Both the position numbers and the translations under genes were made by a program. DNA of 64,000 nt, from contig CANTFK010000633.1 of assembly GCA_947646735.1 (NCBI GenBank), positions 521,163 to 585,162 on the forward strand, in the 5' to 3' direction. Source of the stretch: Peronospora farinosa (lineage: Eukaryota; Oomycota; Peronosporomycetes; Peronosporales; Peronosporaceae). The notes under the pieces are model-generated. The model did no database searches. It saw only the letters and a list, made by a program, of their open reading frames with translations, and had not been told where the DNA came from. Below are positions 19,958 to 31,762 of this stretch, one piece after another (the stretch's first letter is position 1; each line of letters opens with the position of its first letter).

Positions 19958-20590
19958 TCAAGCAGACGGTTCCGTACCTCGAGGAGACGCAAAGTGCGCA
20001 TGAGCGCGCATGAGCTCTGACTTTACAGTGCGCTGATCGCATGTGTTCATATAAGTGGCAATGACGTCTACAGCGGGACGGCCGCGGGGCGTGGTGGTCA
20101 CCATCGTAATGGGCGGAACCGAGTACGAGAGCGACGTGGGGAGCTTATTGGCATGTTCAGGTGACGAGTCAACGGTGTCGGATGTTGCATTGGACACCAG
20201 TGAGATGTGGCGGCGCGCGGCCGAGTCAAAGCTGAAGACAGCGCTCGCACTACCGCGGCACTTGACATACGGCAACGACCTCACCGTGAGTTGAGAAGAA
20301 GGGCCGTTGTCATCTTTCACGATATCAAAGACGTCAGCGATCTCTGCTGCATCACCGTCACTGTCGTCGCATTGGCGGAGACTCGCTTTGACGTTCGAGT
20401 CGGTCATCATAACAGTAGAACGGCTCATCAGGCGAACGAGGCGTTCACGTACGTCGTTGGGGGCGTTGAGCTCGTGGAAGCGTAGTACCGCGTACGGAGC
20501 CACCGGCTGCGGCCGAGTCTGCAGACAGAAGAAGGCCTGGCCAATGGTGTTGTTCAGTCGCTGTTTCTTGCTCGCTCTTGTCAGCGGCAA
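19958..20590 (-). CDS. Unknown protein, possibly missing first exon
   Basis: A minus-strand open frame of about 210 codons looks protein-like (PYAVLRFHELNAPNDVRERL, then CDDSDGDAAEIADVFDIV). It has no ATG near its beginning; the first in-frame ATG falls at about residue 55. Either the start is in an unseen upstream exon or the gene begins there. It has no recognised domain. On the plus strand, 20061-20294 is also an open frame with an ATG and ends at a donor-like GTGAGT, so the coding strand is uncertain. I favour the minus strand because it is longer. Confidence 0.4.
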   Translation of the reverse strand: MPLTRASKKQRLNNTIGQAFFCLQTRPQPVAPYAVLRFHELNAPNDVRERLVRLMSRSTVMMTDSNVKASLRQCDDSDGDAAEIADVFDIVKDDNGPSSQLTVRSLPYVKCRGSASAVFSFDSAARRHISLVSNATSDTVDSSPEHANKLPTSLSYSVPPITMVTTTPRGRPAVDVIATYMNTCDQRTVKSELMRAHAHFASPRGTEPSA

Positions 20591-22638
20591 GTGTAGGCGA
20601 ACAGTGAAGACTGTCGCCGTTCGCTACAGTGCAAGTCAGCTGGAGACTGACAAATTGCGTAGACTGGACACGAGACAACGTTAGACGATTGGCGCTACCG
20701 CTGTTAAAACTGGCGTGTCGGATGAATAAGGCAACACGTACGACGTGCTGCAATCGATCGCTGCTGTGTGAGATCGGAACCGACGCGGGAGAGAGAGCGA
20801 GAGTGATCGCGACGTTGAAGAAGCGTAGCAGTAGCGTTTCTTTTTCAGATCTTTTTACTCGGGACTATTTTCAGACTGCAAGTCGAAACGGTTACCATAC
20901 CTGTTATAAGCTTAAAGTAAATTGATTGATCGGCTTCGATTTGTGATTCTTTTCAAAGTCATTTAAGACGGATGTCAACCATCCTGAAATATCAGCAATC
21001 ATCAGTCACTTCCTGTGACGATGACTGCTAGCGTACTAAAGTCAAGACGCTTAAACCAGACGAATTTCAGGTGCATCGTCAATTGAAGCAGCCTTTCAGC
21101 TCCTTTCAAGCTGCAAGATGCTGCTGCATCAGCATACAGCCGACTCCTTTGTCGACAACGAAGACATTGCGAGAGACGACAACGAAGACATGGCGAGAGA
21201 TGTGCCGATATTGGAACGGCTATAATTACAGCAAGACACGCGCAACGCATCCCACGTTGTGGTGCGTAGTGCCCATTGACGCCGAAGCAGCTGAGTGATG
21301 AGGTTATTAAGCGCGCGTCGAAATGGACTGTGCGTGAAGAGCACCATGATGACGCTGGATCGGTCCGTCGGTCGTACATGATATAAGTACGCTCAAGGCG
21401 TTACACGCTTTGCCCTTTGGGTTTCTGTTAACTTAGCCATGACGTAGTTTGTGACGGCCAAATTATGAAGAATGGTGTGGCGGCACTTTGCATCAAGATA
21501 GCGCGTATTCTACTGTGCTTGCGTTCCTGAAGCAAGCAACTCATCGTGCCAGCCGGGCAAAGGCACGTCGAGGGTTTTGCAACGCCAAGTAGTAGATGCC
21601 GTACGCGCCTATATTAACAGTGGGACGGATGCTCGAACGGCGTTCCAAGACGCAGTATAAAACATCCATTTTCTTTATTGTTGGCGCCTGTCGTCGTCGA
21701 AGATAGTAAACTTCGCAACGACAAAGCGAGAGAAACTTTTACAGGTTGAGAAGGGCACAAGCTTTGGTTGAAAAGACTACAAAATAAATTCCTGCAGTGA
21801 AAAAAAGTTGTAAGATATGAAAGCCGCGACTTGTCAGGCCTCCAGGGGAGCACATTTTGCAAGCAAAATGAGGAGGGGAAAGCTGACTATCGCAAATGAT
21901 GTATCACTTTTTGCAACATAAAGACGTTTCACACAGCTAGCCGTATGAAGAGGTGACATGTTATCATTGCACCTCTACCTATGTTTCGATACGCAACATG
22001 AAGAGAAATAGTTACCTACTAAATTGAGGTAGATCTGCGTTTTTTGTTTGACTGAACTGTCTCCAAGCGCTCTGCTAACAGATTAAAGATTATTGTCATG
22101 TTAAAAACTTGAGCAGTTTCCGACAACTAGGGCTTCATAGGCTGACCAAGACGGTTTGTCGCCCATCTCATTGAACTGGGGAGAAATGGACCAAGCGAAA
22201 GATGCCTCGGGTGCAAAGTAGTTTTTTGCATCACGGATAATACAACTCTTTGATATCAACTTCAGATACGTTTCGAGTATTTCTGGATGAAAATCGTTTG
22301 TTTTAACGAGAGGATATAGAGATGAATATGCTAGCTTTGGAGTGATTCGACCGCGTTTAACTGAAGATGACGTTGATCCAATTTAATTGGAGTCAGCCCA
22401 CGGCGATAGGTCTTTCCTTTACGAAAACCAGTCGATTTATGACAGGCAGTTGGTCGACCGATAGCAAGCCAATGGACTTGTCGGATATTTTCGAATCAAA
22501 GCAACAAAAGTGACGCGATCTGGTTCAGTTCAGTGTTGAAACATGTTGTTGCAGAATAATGCAGTAGGCAAGTTTACATCTGTCATTTATTGACAAGACA
22601 AGATCGAGTCTTTTTACAATCCTGTGTGCAACAAATGG
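20591..22638. other. Long intergenic stretch, no supported gene
   Basis: About 2 kb with only short open frames. Near 21118-21222 a plus-strand peptide with a short internal duplication (DNEDIARDDNEDMARD) is present, with no partner exons. No repeat family, RNA gene or conserved domain was recognised. Confidence 0.4.
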
Positions 22639-23606
22639 CTACTGCGACTTCTTCTTAGGAAAAGTTTTGGTAGCTTTGGAGCTGCATATCTTATGCTGAT
22701 ACACAGTCAAGTCCGGGATGTGCGAAACATCGCGCACATAAAAGAATTTTGCGAGACGCCACTCGGCCACCAATGGGAATAACCACGGCGAGACCTGTTC
22801 ACTTCCAACAATACCACATTTATACGTCATATAATTGTAACTAGCTGAGAACTATCTTACCGTCGCGATCAGAGCGTACCAGACAACCCCAGTAAGCCCA
22901 CCAACAGCCGCGCCGACCGCCACTTGGTCCGTGGAGTGGTAATTCAAGTGGATGCGCGAGTAGCATGTCAAAACTGTAATTGCAATCGCGCCTATGATAG
23001 TGAGCCACTGTTCCAAGCGTCTATGCGAGTTTAACCTGTGTCATAACAGCGACCAGCGTGTCATTATTTGCCAGTTTGAGGCAAGTATTACGGCACAAGG
23101 CATAAGCTTTTGAACCTCTTCCACGTGTAAATCACCATGTAAGCTGCGAAGAAGCTAATGAACTGGGAATGTGCTGATGGCATCCCCGGTCCGCTCATGA
23201 ACGCGCCTACCGGTCGCGGCTGGTTGATGTGTTTCTTGAGTACTTTATTGAGCAGGACGCTCACAAGCTATCAGGACCAGCTAGTCAGATCCCCACATGA
23301 TATTGAATTATGTTCCAAGTATATGTCTTGCCTGTCCCACGAGCATACTGATGCTGTCCAAGTCTCTTTGCGTGGCAACGAGTGTGACGTACACGATCAT
23401 CAGGAAGCTGCAATAGTAAAGGTCAGACAGAGCTTGCAATACAAATAACAACAGTAAACGCACACAGGAGAGAGTGTACAGAGTGCTAGCATAGCACCTA
23501 GCGGATCTGTTGGGTCATACACGACCCACGTGAGCTCAAAGTCCTGCATGCGCTTGATCTCTTCTATCATTGACGGCATGATAATACTATCCATTTGACG
23601 AGTCAT
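22639..23606 (-). CDS. DOLPP1: Dolichyl-diphosphatase (DOLPP1/CWH8 family), five exons
   Basis: This ER enzyme dephosphorylates dolichyl diphosphate so dolichol can be reused in N-glycosylation. Hand-built exons on the minus strand are 23464-23606, 23332-23407, 23116-23267, 22861-23035 and 22639-22794; together they give 233 residues in a single frame, near the usual family length of about 240. Features in order: LTWVVYDPTDPLG, membrane segment FLMIVYVTLVATQ, phosphatase motif 1 KKHINQPRP, motif 2 GMPSAHSQF, motif 3 CYSRIHLNYHSTDQV, and a C-terminus with RLAKFFYVRDVSHIPD. These are the PAP2-type KxxxxxxRP / PSxH / SRxxxxxHxxxD signatures. Intron 2 begins with GC (CAG|GCAAGA), the others with GT. 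The ATG lies 41 bp from the MOT1 ATG. Confidence 0.93.
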
Positions 23607-23647
23607 TATTATAGAATTCACTATAGTGACACTTTTGCTTCCTGGCC
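23607..23647. promoter_or_regulatory. 41-bp divergent promoter with 12-bp palindrome
   Basis: This is the whole interval between the start codons of DOLPP1 (minus) and MOT1 (plus). It contains the perfect palindrome TCACTATAGTGA at 23618-23629, which offers the same TCACTA initiator-like start on both strands. That is 11 nt from the DOLPP1 ATG and 18 nt from the MOT1 ATG. Oomycete initiators centre on TCA(C/T)T and lie very close to the ATG. The dual-initiator reading is inference. Confidence 0.6.
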
Positions 23648-26600
23648 ATGAGTGCTCAAGCTACGCGACTTGAAAGTCTTTTCCTGCTTGTACAAGGTGA
23701 GTAAATGGTCCCTATGAGAGATCTAATGGAGGTAACTAGTTTGTATAGTGTAGCTAATTATATACTCATTTGATTCAATAGACGGAAATAGCGCACAGAT
23801 TCGAAACAATGCGGCGGAAAAATTGGGGGAAGCCGCTGCGTGCTCTCCCGAGTCCTGCGTCTCTATCTTGGAGCAGTTGAGACCACTAATTGTGCACAAA
23901 GAGTGGGACATCCGTGTGGCTGCCTCCAAATGCCTTGATGTAGTGGCTCGCTCTTTGCGGAACGAAGACGAGAACGTTGCGGATCTCTTTGCAATGACTT
24001 CCCGTGTGTATTTTCTGCTGCTGGATGCAGTAAAACTTTTAGTTCAATAGCTGATAATATACTTAATTACTGCTGCAGTTGGAAGTCAAGAGGCTTCAAG
24101 TGTAGCGCTCAATCTACAGACGGTGGACATAAACAAAGTGGTACAGGAGGGGGCGCCGCTACTGCGCAGCGGAGGAGAGGTGAGTTGTTTACCGAATTTG
24201 TGCTTTGAACTCTCTGACCCGGTGTTTGTGGATGTGACAGGAGTATCGATACAGTACGAACTTAACAGAGGAGGAGCGACAGGATCATGCCATAAAGCAG
24301 CGGCGTCTCCTACTGAGACGCCTTAGCGGAGCTGGAGGACCGATTTGGAAAACGCGCGAAGACTCACTGACCAAACAGCTGCTCCCCCGACTCAATCGAA
24401 GCCGTAAGTGAGGTTTGCATGAGGATAAACGGTTGTGTACTGATTCGTGTGTGGCTTTGACTGTCTCAGATGCACAGGAAATTGCCGATGACATAGAGGC
24501 AAGTGAAGCGCAGCTAAATATAGGTGATGAGCCTGTTACACCTCGTAAGAAAGCGAGCGAGATGTTATCTGTTTCTCAAAGCTTCAAACGTCGTTTGAAT
24601 AATTTCGCGGGGTTAAGGAGTGGTGGCAAACGGATAAAAAGTGATCGTGATGGTAGAGCCGAGGATGTGATTATGAATTATGCAATTGAAAATGATCCTG
24701 ATTGCTGGGCTGACGAGGCAGCGACGCTAACTAAGGCAAAAACTGTTGCAAGCTTGGTCTCCGATCTGTTTGACAGTATGTTTGATTCGAAATGGGAAGT
24801 TCGTCATGGTGCACTTTTGTCCTTGCGGCAAATCCTCCTATTGACCCACTTTACTGCTGCCGTTGAAGCAGTCAGGCCAGTGAAAGACGAGAGTGCGAAG
24901 CGAAGTTTTGTCGACAAATGGCTGGAAGAGTGCTTGATTCGTTGCATTTGTGTATTAGCGCTGGATCAATTTGTAGACTACTCGGCTGACGGATCCGTTT
25001 CTCCTGTTCGCGAAGTTTGCGCACAAGTCTTTGGTATTTTGCTCGGCAGTCTTGGCAATGAAGATTTGCTGGTCGGATATCTGCAAGTAGTGCGTACGTT
25101 ATTTAGTGGGTCGACGTGGCAAGCTTGCCACGGTGGGCTATTGGGGCTGAAGTATCTTGTCCAAGCTCACAGTAGTCATGCCCAAGCACTACTTCCTCTC
25201 TTTTTTAACGATATTGTGACTGTGTTTTCCCAAGCCGACTCAGAGGAGGACGTGCTGACTCTCGCCGCAGATATGTGTAAGGGGTTTGTCTCGTACTTGC
25301 ATCGGGTTGAAGCAACTGCTATCATAAAGGCTGCTCTATTATTATGGACGTCTTTAAAACATCATAAGAAAGATGGTTTCGTTACGGCGAGCATAGTTGA
25401 AGCGTTAAGTGCGTGGCACAATCACAACCCGGTCGCAACGCAGTTGCACAGTGACAAAAGAGTTAGGGCAGCAATTTGGCAGAATTTATCGTATACAATT
25501 CCAATGCTCCATCACCATTCGCAGTCCATTCGAGCATCTAGCGCAGCTTGCGCTGCAACCATTTTTTCGAGTGAATCGTCTTTGAAGTCAAGTCCAGTTG
25601 GCTTTGCTCGATCTTTTTTGCCACATCTGGTGTTTCAAGTGCTTTTGGAGAAAAACGAGGCTGTCCAGCAAAGCTTGCTTGCCGCATGGAAACAAGTAGT
25701 AAGCAGCTTGTCGAAAGAAGGTATGCTAATGGACGTTGTAGCTGAACATTTGCCAATTTGGGTGCAGCTTTTGTGGTCAACGGATGAGATGAAAAACCTA
25801 AATGTTGGGCTAGTAACCTCGGTCGGTACGGTACCTAGTACCGATGAGAGCGATATCGCGGATCGAGCGGCACGTAAAAATGTGCCCTCTCGTGTAGTAT
25901 TAGCCGAGGCGATTGGATTTGTTGTTGCTCACGTCCCTCTTTCTAGTGCGTGTATGGCTGAGATGGTCCAGTTATTCCGCGATGGTGTGTGCGGTGTCTC
26001 TGGCGAGCGACAGTGTGGCGTTTTGCTAGCGCTGTCAAAATGGGGTCTTTTTGAGAAGCAACTCAAACGCGAAATTTCGCTAGAGCAGTCACGTCGACTG
26101 CAGCATTTGCAGACATCAGTTGGATCTTTAATCGAATTGTTTGCAGAAAATGAATGGAGGACACTGCAGCCGGACGCACCGAATGGAGAGACACCATCAT
26201 TCTATAGCGAACAGCTTGGATCATTAAAACGCGTCGTGCAGATGGAAGCGCGAATTATCGAGATCTTTTCATCCGTAGGTATCACACTTCAGCCCACACA
26301 AAGCCGAGGCTTGGTATCAGCAGCAGACATTTCACGACAGATCGCAGAACACATTGCTCTTTTTCCTTACGATAAATTGCGAGAACACCCAAAAGAATTT
26401 GAACTGGCTCATTTTAAACGGCAAGACCTTTTTCTAGTGGACGAGCTCGTTCAACAAAGTTTTGCTCGTTTTTATCACCGGGTACAAGGTCTTGGGAGCA
26501 GCGCTTATTACGAACTACTGCCGGTTCCCAAAAAGAGCGGGTTTCTAGTCAAAGCACTGATGAACTCGATCAAGGAAGAAGAAGATCTCGCATTTCGCTC

Positions 26601-29325
26601 TATATCATCGCGAACAATAGCGGACTTTGTGATAGGTCAGGCAAACACTCAAAAGAAGTGTGTCACAAAGATCATTTCTAATCTTTGCAATAATGCCGCG
26701 GCGTTGGTAGGTGTATTGGGGATATCTACGAGTGAAGATAGTAACTCGCAGAATACCTACAATCGTTCAATTGCTCCAGAACTTTGCAAGAAGATGAAAG
26801 TTCGAGTAGTCGGAGCTGAAAGTACGCTGCGTGAAATTTGCAATTGTGGTGGTGATTCTCTTTTCAATGTGTGTCATGCTTTGGAGGATGTAATTTCCAA
26901 GGCGTGGGACCAGCACAATGTAGTTGAACTCACAATTCAACGATGCATGCACTTAATCATTTTGGTGGTTCCTAACGTTAAAGGCGGCGCAATGGCGACT
27001 TGCTTAACCTGGCTTAATGGACTTGCTCGATTGACACAGCAGCCGTATGAAGATCAGCAAACACGGCGTGCCGCTGCTCATGCTGTTGCTACCATTAGCA
27101 AATACGCGAAAGGGCAGCATCGCGAAGATGCAATGCTTGTTGTGTACAATTCAATCTTTGCGGTATTTACAAACGCTGGTCATGCAGATATTTATTCGAA
27201 AAATGAAGCATTAGAAGGCGCAGTCATGGTGCTCGCCTGCATCGTTCACGCTCTTGGAGCGGATTTGGCGCCATATGTACCCAGCCTCGTTCACTATGCA
27301 ACAAAGGCCATGAGTTCACAGTTCAAACATGTTCGCACGTATGCAGCTGGGGCATTTGCTGATTTAGTTCCGTTGATTCCGCTTCAAATGGATCTTGATC
27401 TTCGGGAATCCGACCAGCTACTTCCCGACTCATTGAAAACGATTGTGAAGCAGAATGCTGTTTCACGTAGCTTCTTGGAGAGCTTCGCAGAAGGTAAGGC
27501 TGTTCAGCATGCTGATGTCAAGCCTTTGCTTTCTCCAGAAACATCGTTGCGCTTGTATCAACAGCATGGCGTGGATTGGCTCTGCTTTATGGCCAAAAAC
27601 AATCTTCATGGGATTCTCGCTGATGATATGGGTCTAGGCAAGACGTTGCAGACGCTTTTAGCCATGGCCGCAACGTTAGCGACATACGTCACAACCAATA
27701 GCAAAAGGACAGCAATGCCTTGCCTCATTGTTTGTCCACCGATTGTCGTTAATCACTGGATGCAGGAAGCCAAGAAATACATCCCAGGGCTTTTCTTATC
27801 AATTATCGACTACTCAATCCCTGCATCTGAGAGAAAGGCTCTGAAAAACAGAGATGGTATTCTAATATCAGATCAAGGCCCAACATTGATCATAACAACA
27901 TATTCGATTTTACGCTCAGATATCGAGTGCTTGGCGAGCATCGACTACACCTTCGTGGTGCTAGACGAAGCACATTTGATTCGTAATCCATCCACAGCAT
28001 TGTTTCGAGCTGTGCTCGAACTTCGTGCGTCGCATCGCGTTGCTTTGAGTGGAACGCCACTGCAGAATAACGTCTTCGATTTGTGGGCTCTGTTTGAGTT
28101 TTTAATGCCCGGGTACTTAGGCGACTTCGCTGCATTTCGCCGCGAGTTTGGCCTTCCTATCACAAAGTCGAAAAAGCGAGATGCGACGACAAAGCAGAAG
28201 GAGCTGGCAGCAATCGCTATTGTGCGGTTGCATCAAAAGGTCTTGCCGTTTATTCTACGACGCACGAAAGATCAGGTGCTGAAGGAGCTTCCTCCGAAAA
28301 TTATCTCCAATGTGCTTTTGCCCCTGTCTGCATTGCAAAAAGGCCTTTATTCCCTGGCATCGTCGATGGAAACCGAGAGCCCAAGTTTAGCGGCATCTAC
28401 CAAGCCCATGGCCAAAAACTTGAAAACAAAGCCATTGACGAACGTGCTAACGAATCTCCAGCTACTGCGCAAAATATGTGTACATCCAGCGCTTGTTGCA
28501 GATGAAGCAGTTGCTCGAGCCTTAAGCGCAAAGGAGAAGGAAGCTCTTCGGGGATGGAAGTGCTCAGGCAAACTGACCGGGTTGCGTGATCTATTGGTAG
28601 AGTGCTGCGATATTGCAGGATGGGATCAAGGAACTCGTCAAGGCTCCGCTTCTGATATCGACAATCTAGATGGTGGCAATATCTCTCCGCATCGGTGTCT
28701 GGTGTTTGCTCACTTGCGGCAGACACTAGACCTAACTGAGCAAATGCTACAAGATGCATTGCCTAGAGTTACGTACCGACGCCTCGATGGACAAACACCA
28801 CGCACAAAACGTGCTGATATTGTACAGCAATTTAACGCTGATCCATCGATTGATATCTTGTTGCTGACAACAGCGGTAGGAGGCTTAGGACTAACGCTCA
28901 CCGGCGCCGACACCGTAATCTTTATCGAGCATTCTTGGAACCCATTTGTTGATCTGCAGGCAATGGATCGTGCGCATCGTATTGGACAGAAACGAACCGT
29001 TCGCGTATTTCGATTGATCATGGAGGAATCGCTCGAAGAACACATACTCAATCTCCAGGAATTCAAAGAGCAAGTCGCATCTACGGTAGTACAAAAGACT
29101 GATGCTCAAAGTAGCATGAACGCGAACACAGCAAGTGTCCTCAACTTGCTGCAGGCGTCAACTTCAGCGCTGGCTGCTAAGGAGCTTCGTGAATCAATTG
29201 GTGAAACAAAGCCTGGTGCGACTGCACTTCCACGGGGAGCCCAAGAACTTCTTGACCAGATTGGTGAACTATGGGATGAGTCGCAGTACGAATCCTTAGC
29301 TTTTCCCAAAGAAGCAGATATGTAA
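23648..29325 (+). CDS. MOT1: TATA-binding-protein-associated factor MOT1/BTAF1, five exons
   Basis: MOT1 is a Swi2/Snf2 ATPase that removes TBP from DNA and redistributes it in the nucleus. Exons: 23648-23696, 23782-24003, 24079-24179, 24241-24403 and 24470-29325, giving 1796 residues in one frame; the yeast protein is about 1870. The N-terminus (RLESLFLLVQ, then NNAAEKLGEAA and EWDIRVAASKC) is the start of the HEAT repeat array that grips TBP, and the array continues for about 1150 residues. The helicase core follows: LADDMGLGKTLQT (Walker A, about residue 1230), LDEAHLIRN (DEAH box), ALSGTPLQNN, then TAVGGLGLTLTGAD and AMDRAHRIGQKRTVRVFR (motifs V and VI). The domain order is diagnostic. 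All introns are 61-85 nt with standard sites. Confidence 0.96.
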
Positions 29326-29433
29326 CATTTTCAAGCGATAATTTGAAGTTCGAAGAGAGCTACAGGCTCTATTTGAAATGGACATGTCACCATGGTCCAA
29401 AGTGCAACAGCGCAACAGCGCAAACATTCTGCC

Positions 29434-31491
29434 TTACTGAGCGTCGATGAGACTCTCGACGTCAAGTTGTATAATGTCAGCATCGCAGCCCTGTAGCATA
29501 TAATCACACAGAACGATAGAGAAGTCAATAAAACAGATACGCGCTCAACTACAACCTCAAAACGTACCAAAATCGATGCAACATTAGGATTCGTACGACC
29601 ACGATCACCGTGTACAAACTCCTTTACGTACGTTCCTGCAGACGTTGTAAGACGTAACAACATATAGTGCTTGTTTAGCACCTCGCACTTGGCAGCATGA
29701 ATAACCTTCGGCCGAGTCATTTGCGTTCTGCGATGCAGCACGCGGATCGGAGTCTGCTGCTGAATGGTGAGGTCGTGGATTGCATCAATGCTCGCAATAG
29801 CCTCAGGTGTTAGAACTCCTTCTGACCACACGACGCAGCTAATTTAAAAAAGAAAAATATTATCGTCAGCTTGTTCAACAGAAACCTTAAGCACGTTAAG
29901 AAACATTTAAAAGTACCAATAAGTCTTCTTCTTGGAGTCTGCACCGGCTTGCAGTCCCGCAAAATAATCCTTAGTAGAGCTCTTGACTCGAACAATTTCA
30001 ACAGCGCCACTGTTTGCATCGTTCACTGCCTTTTGGAGCTTGTCATACTCAGACTGATCCAGGTACGCTTTCTTGGCGTCTACAAAAAAATATCACAAGT
30101 TTGGTAAATATTGACAGCCTTACACGATGTCACAACCTTACTCCAGGGAGTACAGTACTGGAACACTAAGTTGTGTCTCACCTAAGATTTCCAAGATAAA
30201 TGGTCTTCCATTGCCTAGCATGCGCACGTCAATATCTTCACGACCTGCCGTGTGGAACTTGTAGCCTGAACCCTGAAAAAATGGCAGCGCAATTTCGCCA
30301 ATGCATTCTTCCACAGAGGATTTGCCCATTCGCTCGCCGTCCAAAATCCACGGTGTCTGGCTAATTCCACGCTGGAACTTGAGGTATCGCCCCTGCATGT
30401 ATACAGAGTCGCGCTCGAACGTGACCACAGCGCGCGGTAACGTTGCAAGTCGAGTGGGTGGACTCATAATAGTCTCGGGCATAACTGAAAGCGTTGCAAG
30501 GGCGCGAGAAACTGCACCAAAACCATCAAATACAGGAGGCGGACCACGACCGCGCTTTCGTGTCCCCTCCAGCTGTTGCTGCAAAGGAAAAGCGTGCGTG
30601 TAAGTAGAAAGCAACAGATCGGCAGGTGTTCAACTCTATCATGTTACCTTGATGGCCGGAATTTGTCGCACTTCGTCGGCAGATTCATCGTGCCTGATAT
30701 CAATCAGTACTGCAAACTCGCTCTTTATAGCACATTCAGCATTCATAAACATCCGCGATATGCTTGGAGCTAGCAAGGACTGTCCAATTTAAAGCAAAGA
30801 TGGTGAGTTCCAGCACCGGTACAGGGCTTCCATCAAGGTCTATCCAACGTCTCCAAACCTTAAGCACATCCTTTACATCGAACGACTTATTGCGCGGAAA
30901 GTCGTCTACATCTGAGCGCAAGAAATGTAGGAGCGAGTACTCGCGCAGTAGAACCACACTAGGCAGCTTGATGTTAAGCGAGAACACCTTCATGTCGTAG
31001 TCTCCCTTCTCGGCCAATAGTTGCACGTCAGCCAGCATCTTTTCATGAAATGCTTCATTTAAAATTCCCAGACAGCATGTACAGCCTAGTATAACACAGC
31101 ATTTACAACACGTGAGTAAAATATCAGCACTCCGCCTCACTGACACATCCAATCCACTAACCCAACACTTCCTGCATTTTACATTCTTCGACACCGCTCT
31201 CTTTGACAAACATATGCACGGCATCCGCCATTTTCTCTTTCGAGCAGCTTCCAATTCAGAAAACACAGTCAGCAACGGGCAGAAAGATGTAAGTTGTTTA
31301 GAAATATGTTAAAATGTCGACATCATAGTGATCGCTTGCCATTTTTGTCATAAACCCACTCACGCATAGACAGCCAGATCATCAATACCAGCAAACCGCA
31401 AGCAGCATCGCATGCAGACGCCCAATTCGCGGGCGCGAAGCAGCGCTACGGCAGACAGCGCACCAGCTCGCAGTGCTATCAGGAGCTCCAT
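29434..31491 (-). CDS. PUS10: tRNA pseudouridine synthase Pus10, about seven or eight exons
   Basis: Pus10 makes pseudouridine 54/55 in the tRNA T-arm. Exons I can place on the minus strand: 31364-31491 (GVCMRCCLRFAGIDD), 31162-31247, one from 31085 down (CTCCLGILNEA, the second CxxC of the N-terminal zinc/THUMP-like part), one ending 30648 (DEVRQIPAIK), 30182-30578, 29917-30079, 29568-29838 and 29434-29490. The catalytic part contains QTPWILDGERMGKSSVEE, GREDIDVRMLGNGRPF with the expected catalytic Asp context, TPIRVLHRRTQ, and AGTYVKEFVHGDRGRT. The end is GCDADIIQLDVESLID. The junction near 30735-30800 does not stay in frame as read: either an unrecognised intron or a one-base frameshift. 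The gene is convergent with MOT1 (108 bp) and divergent from the LIM/SH3 gene. Confidence 0.92.
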
Positions 31492-31722
31492 AACGATGGT
31501 GCACCAGTCAATCCATTGACATTTAATTCTGCTCAGCGATTAGTCAAAATAAAATATGTTTTGACCAATAGATTACATGATATACTGTTTTTTCTACCAA
31601 TTGTCGAGGTGAAGTGCTCAACATATAAAATTTCTGTTACACTACAGCCCCGGCTCTCTTGCAGTCGACGATCGACGTTGTACGACTCACGACGTAAGGG
31701 AAACGCCGAAGCGGTATCAGTA

Positions 31723-31738
31723 GCTCACTTTGCGCGGC
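31723..31738 (+). promoter_or_regulatory. Possible initiator of the LIM/SH3 gene
   Basis: GCTCACTTTGCGCGG lies 25-40 nt upstream of the ATG at 31763. It resembles the first half of the oomycete initiator (GCTCATTYY) but lacks the following CAWTTT flank. A weak match. Confidence 0.3.
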
Positions 31739-31762
31739 AAGCATAGAGAGCGAACAACGACC

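Noticed and set aside
25538..25780. Short minus-strand frames within MOT1
   Set aside because: They lie wholly inside a highly conserved coding exon and have no domain.
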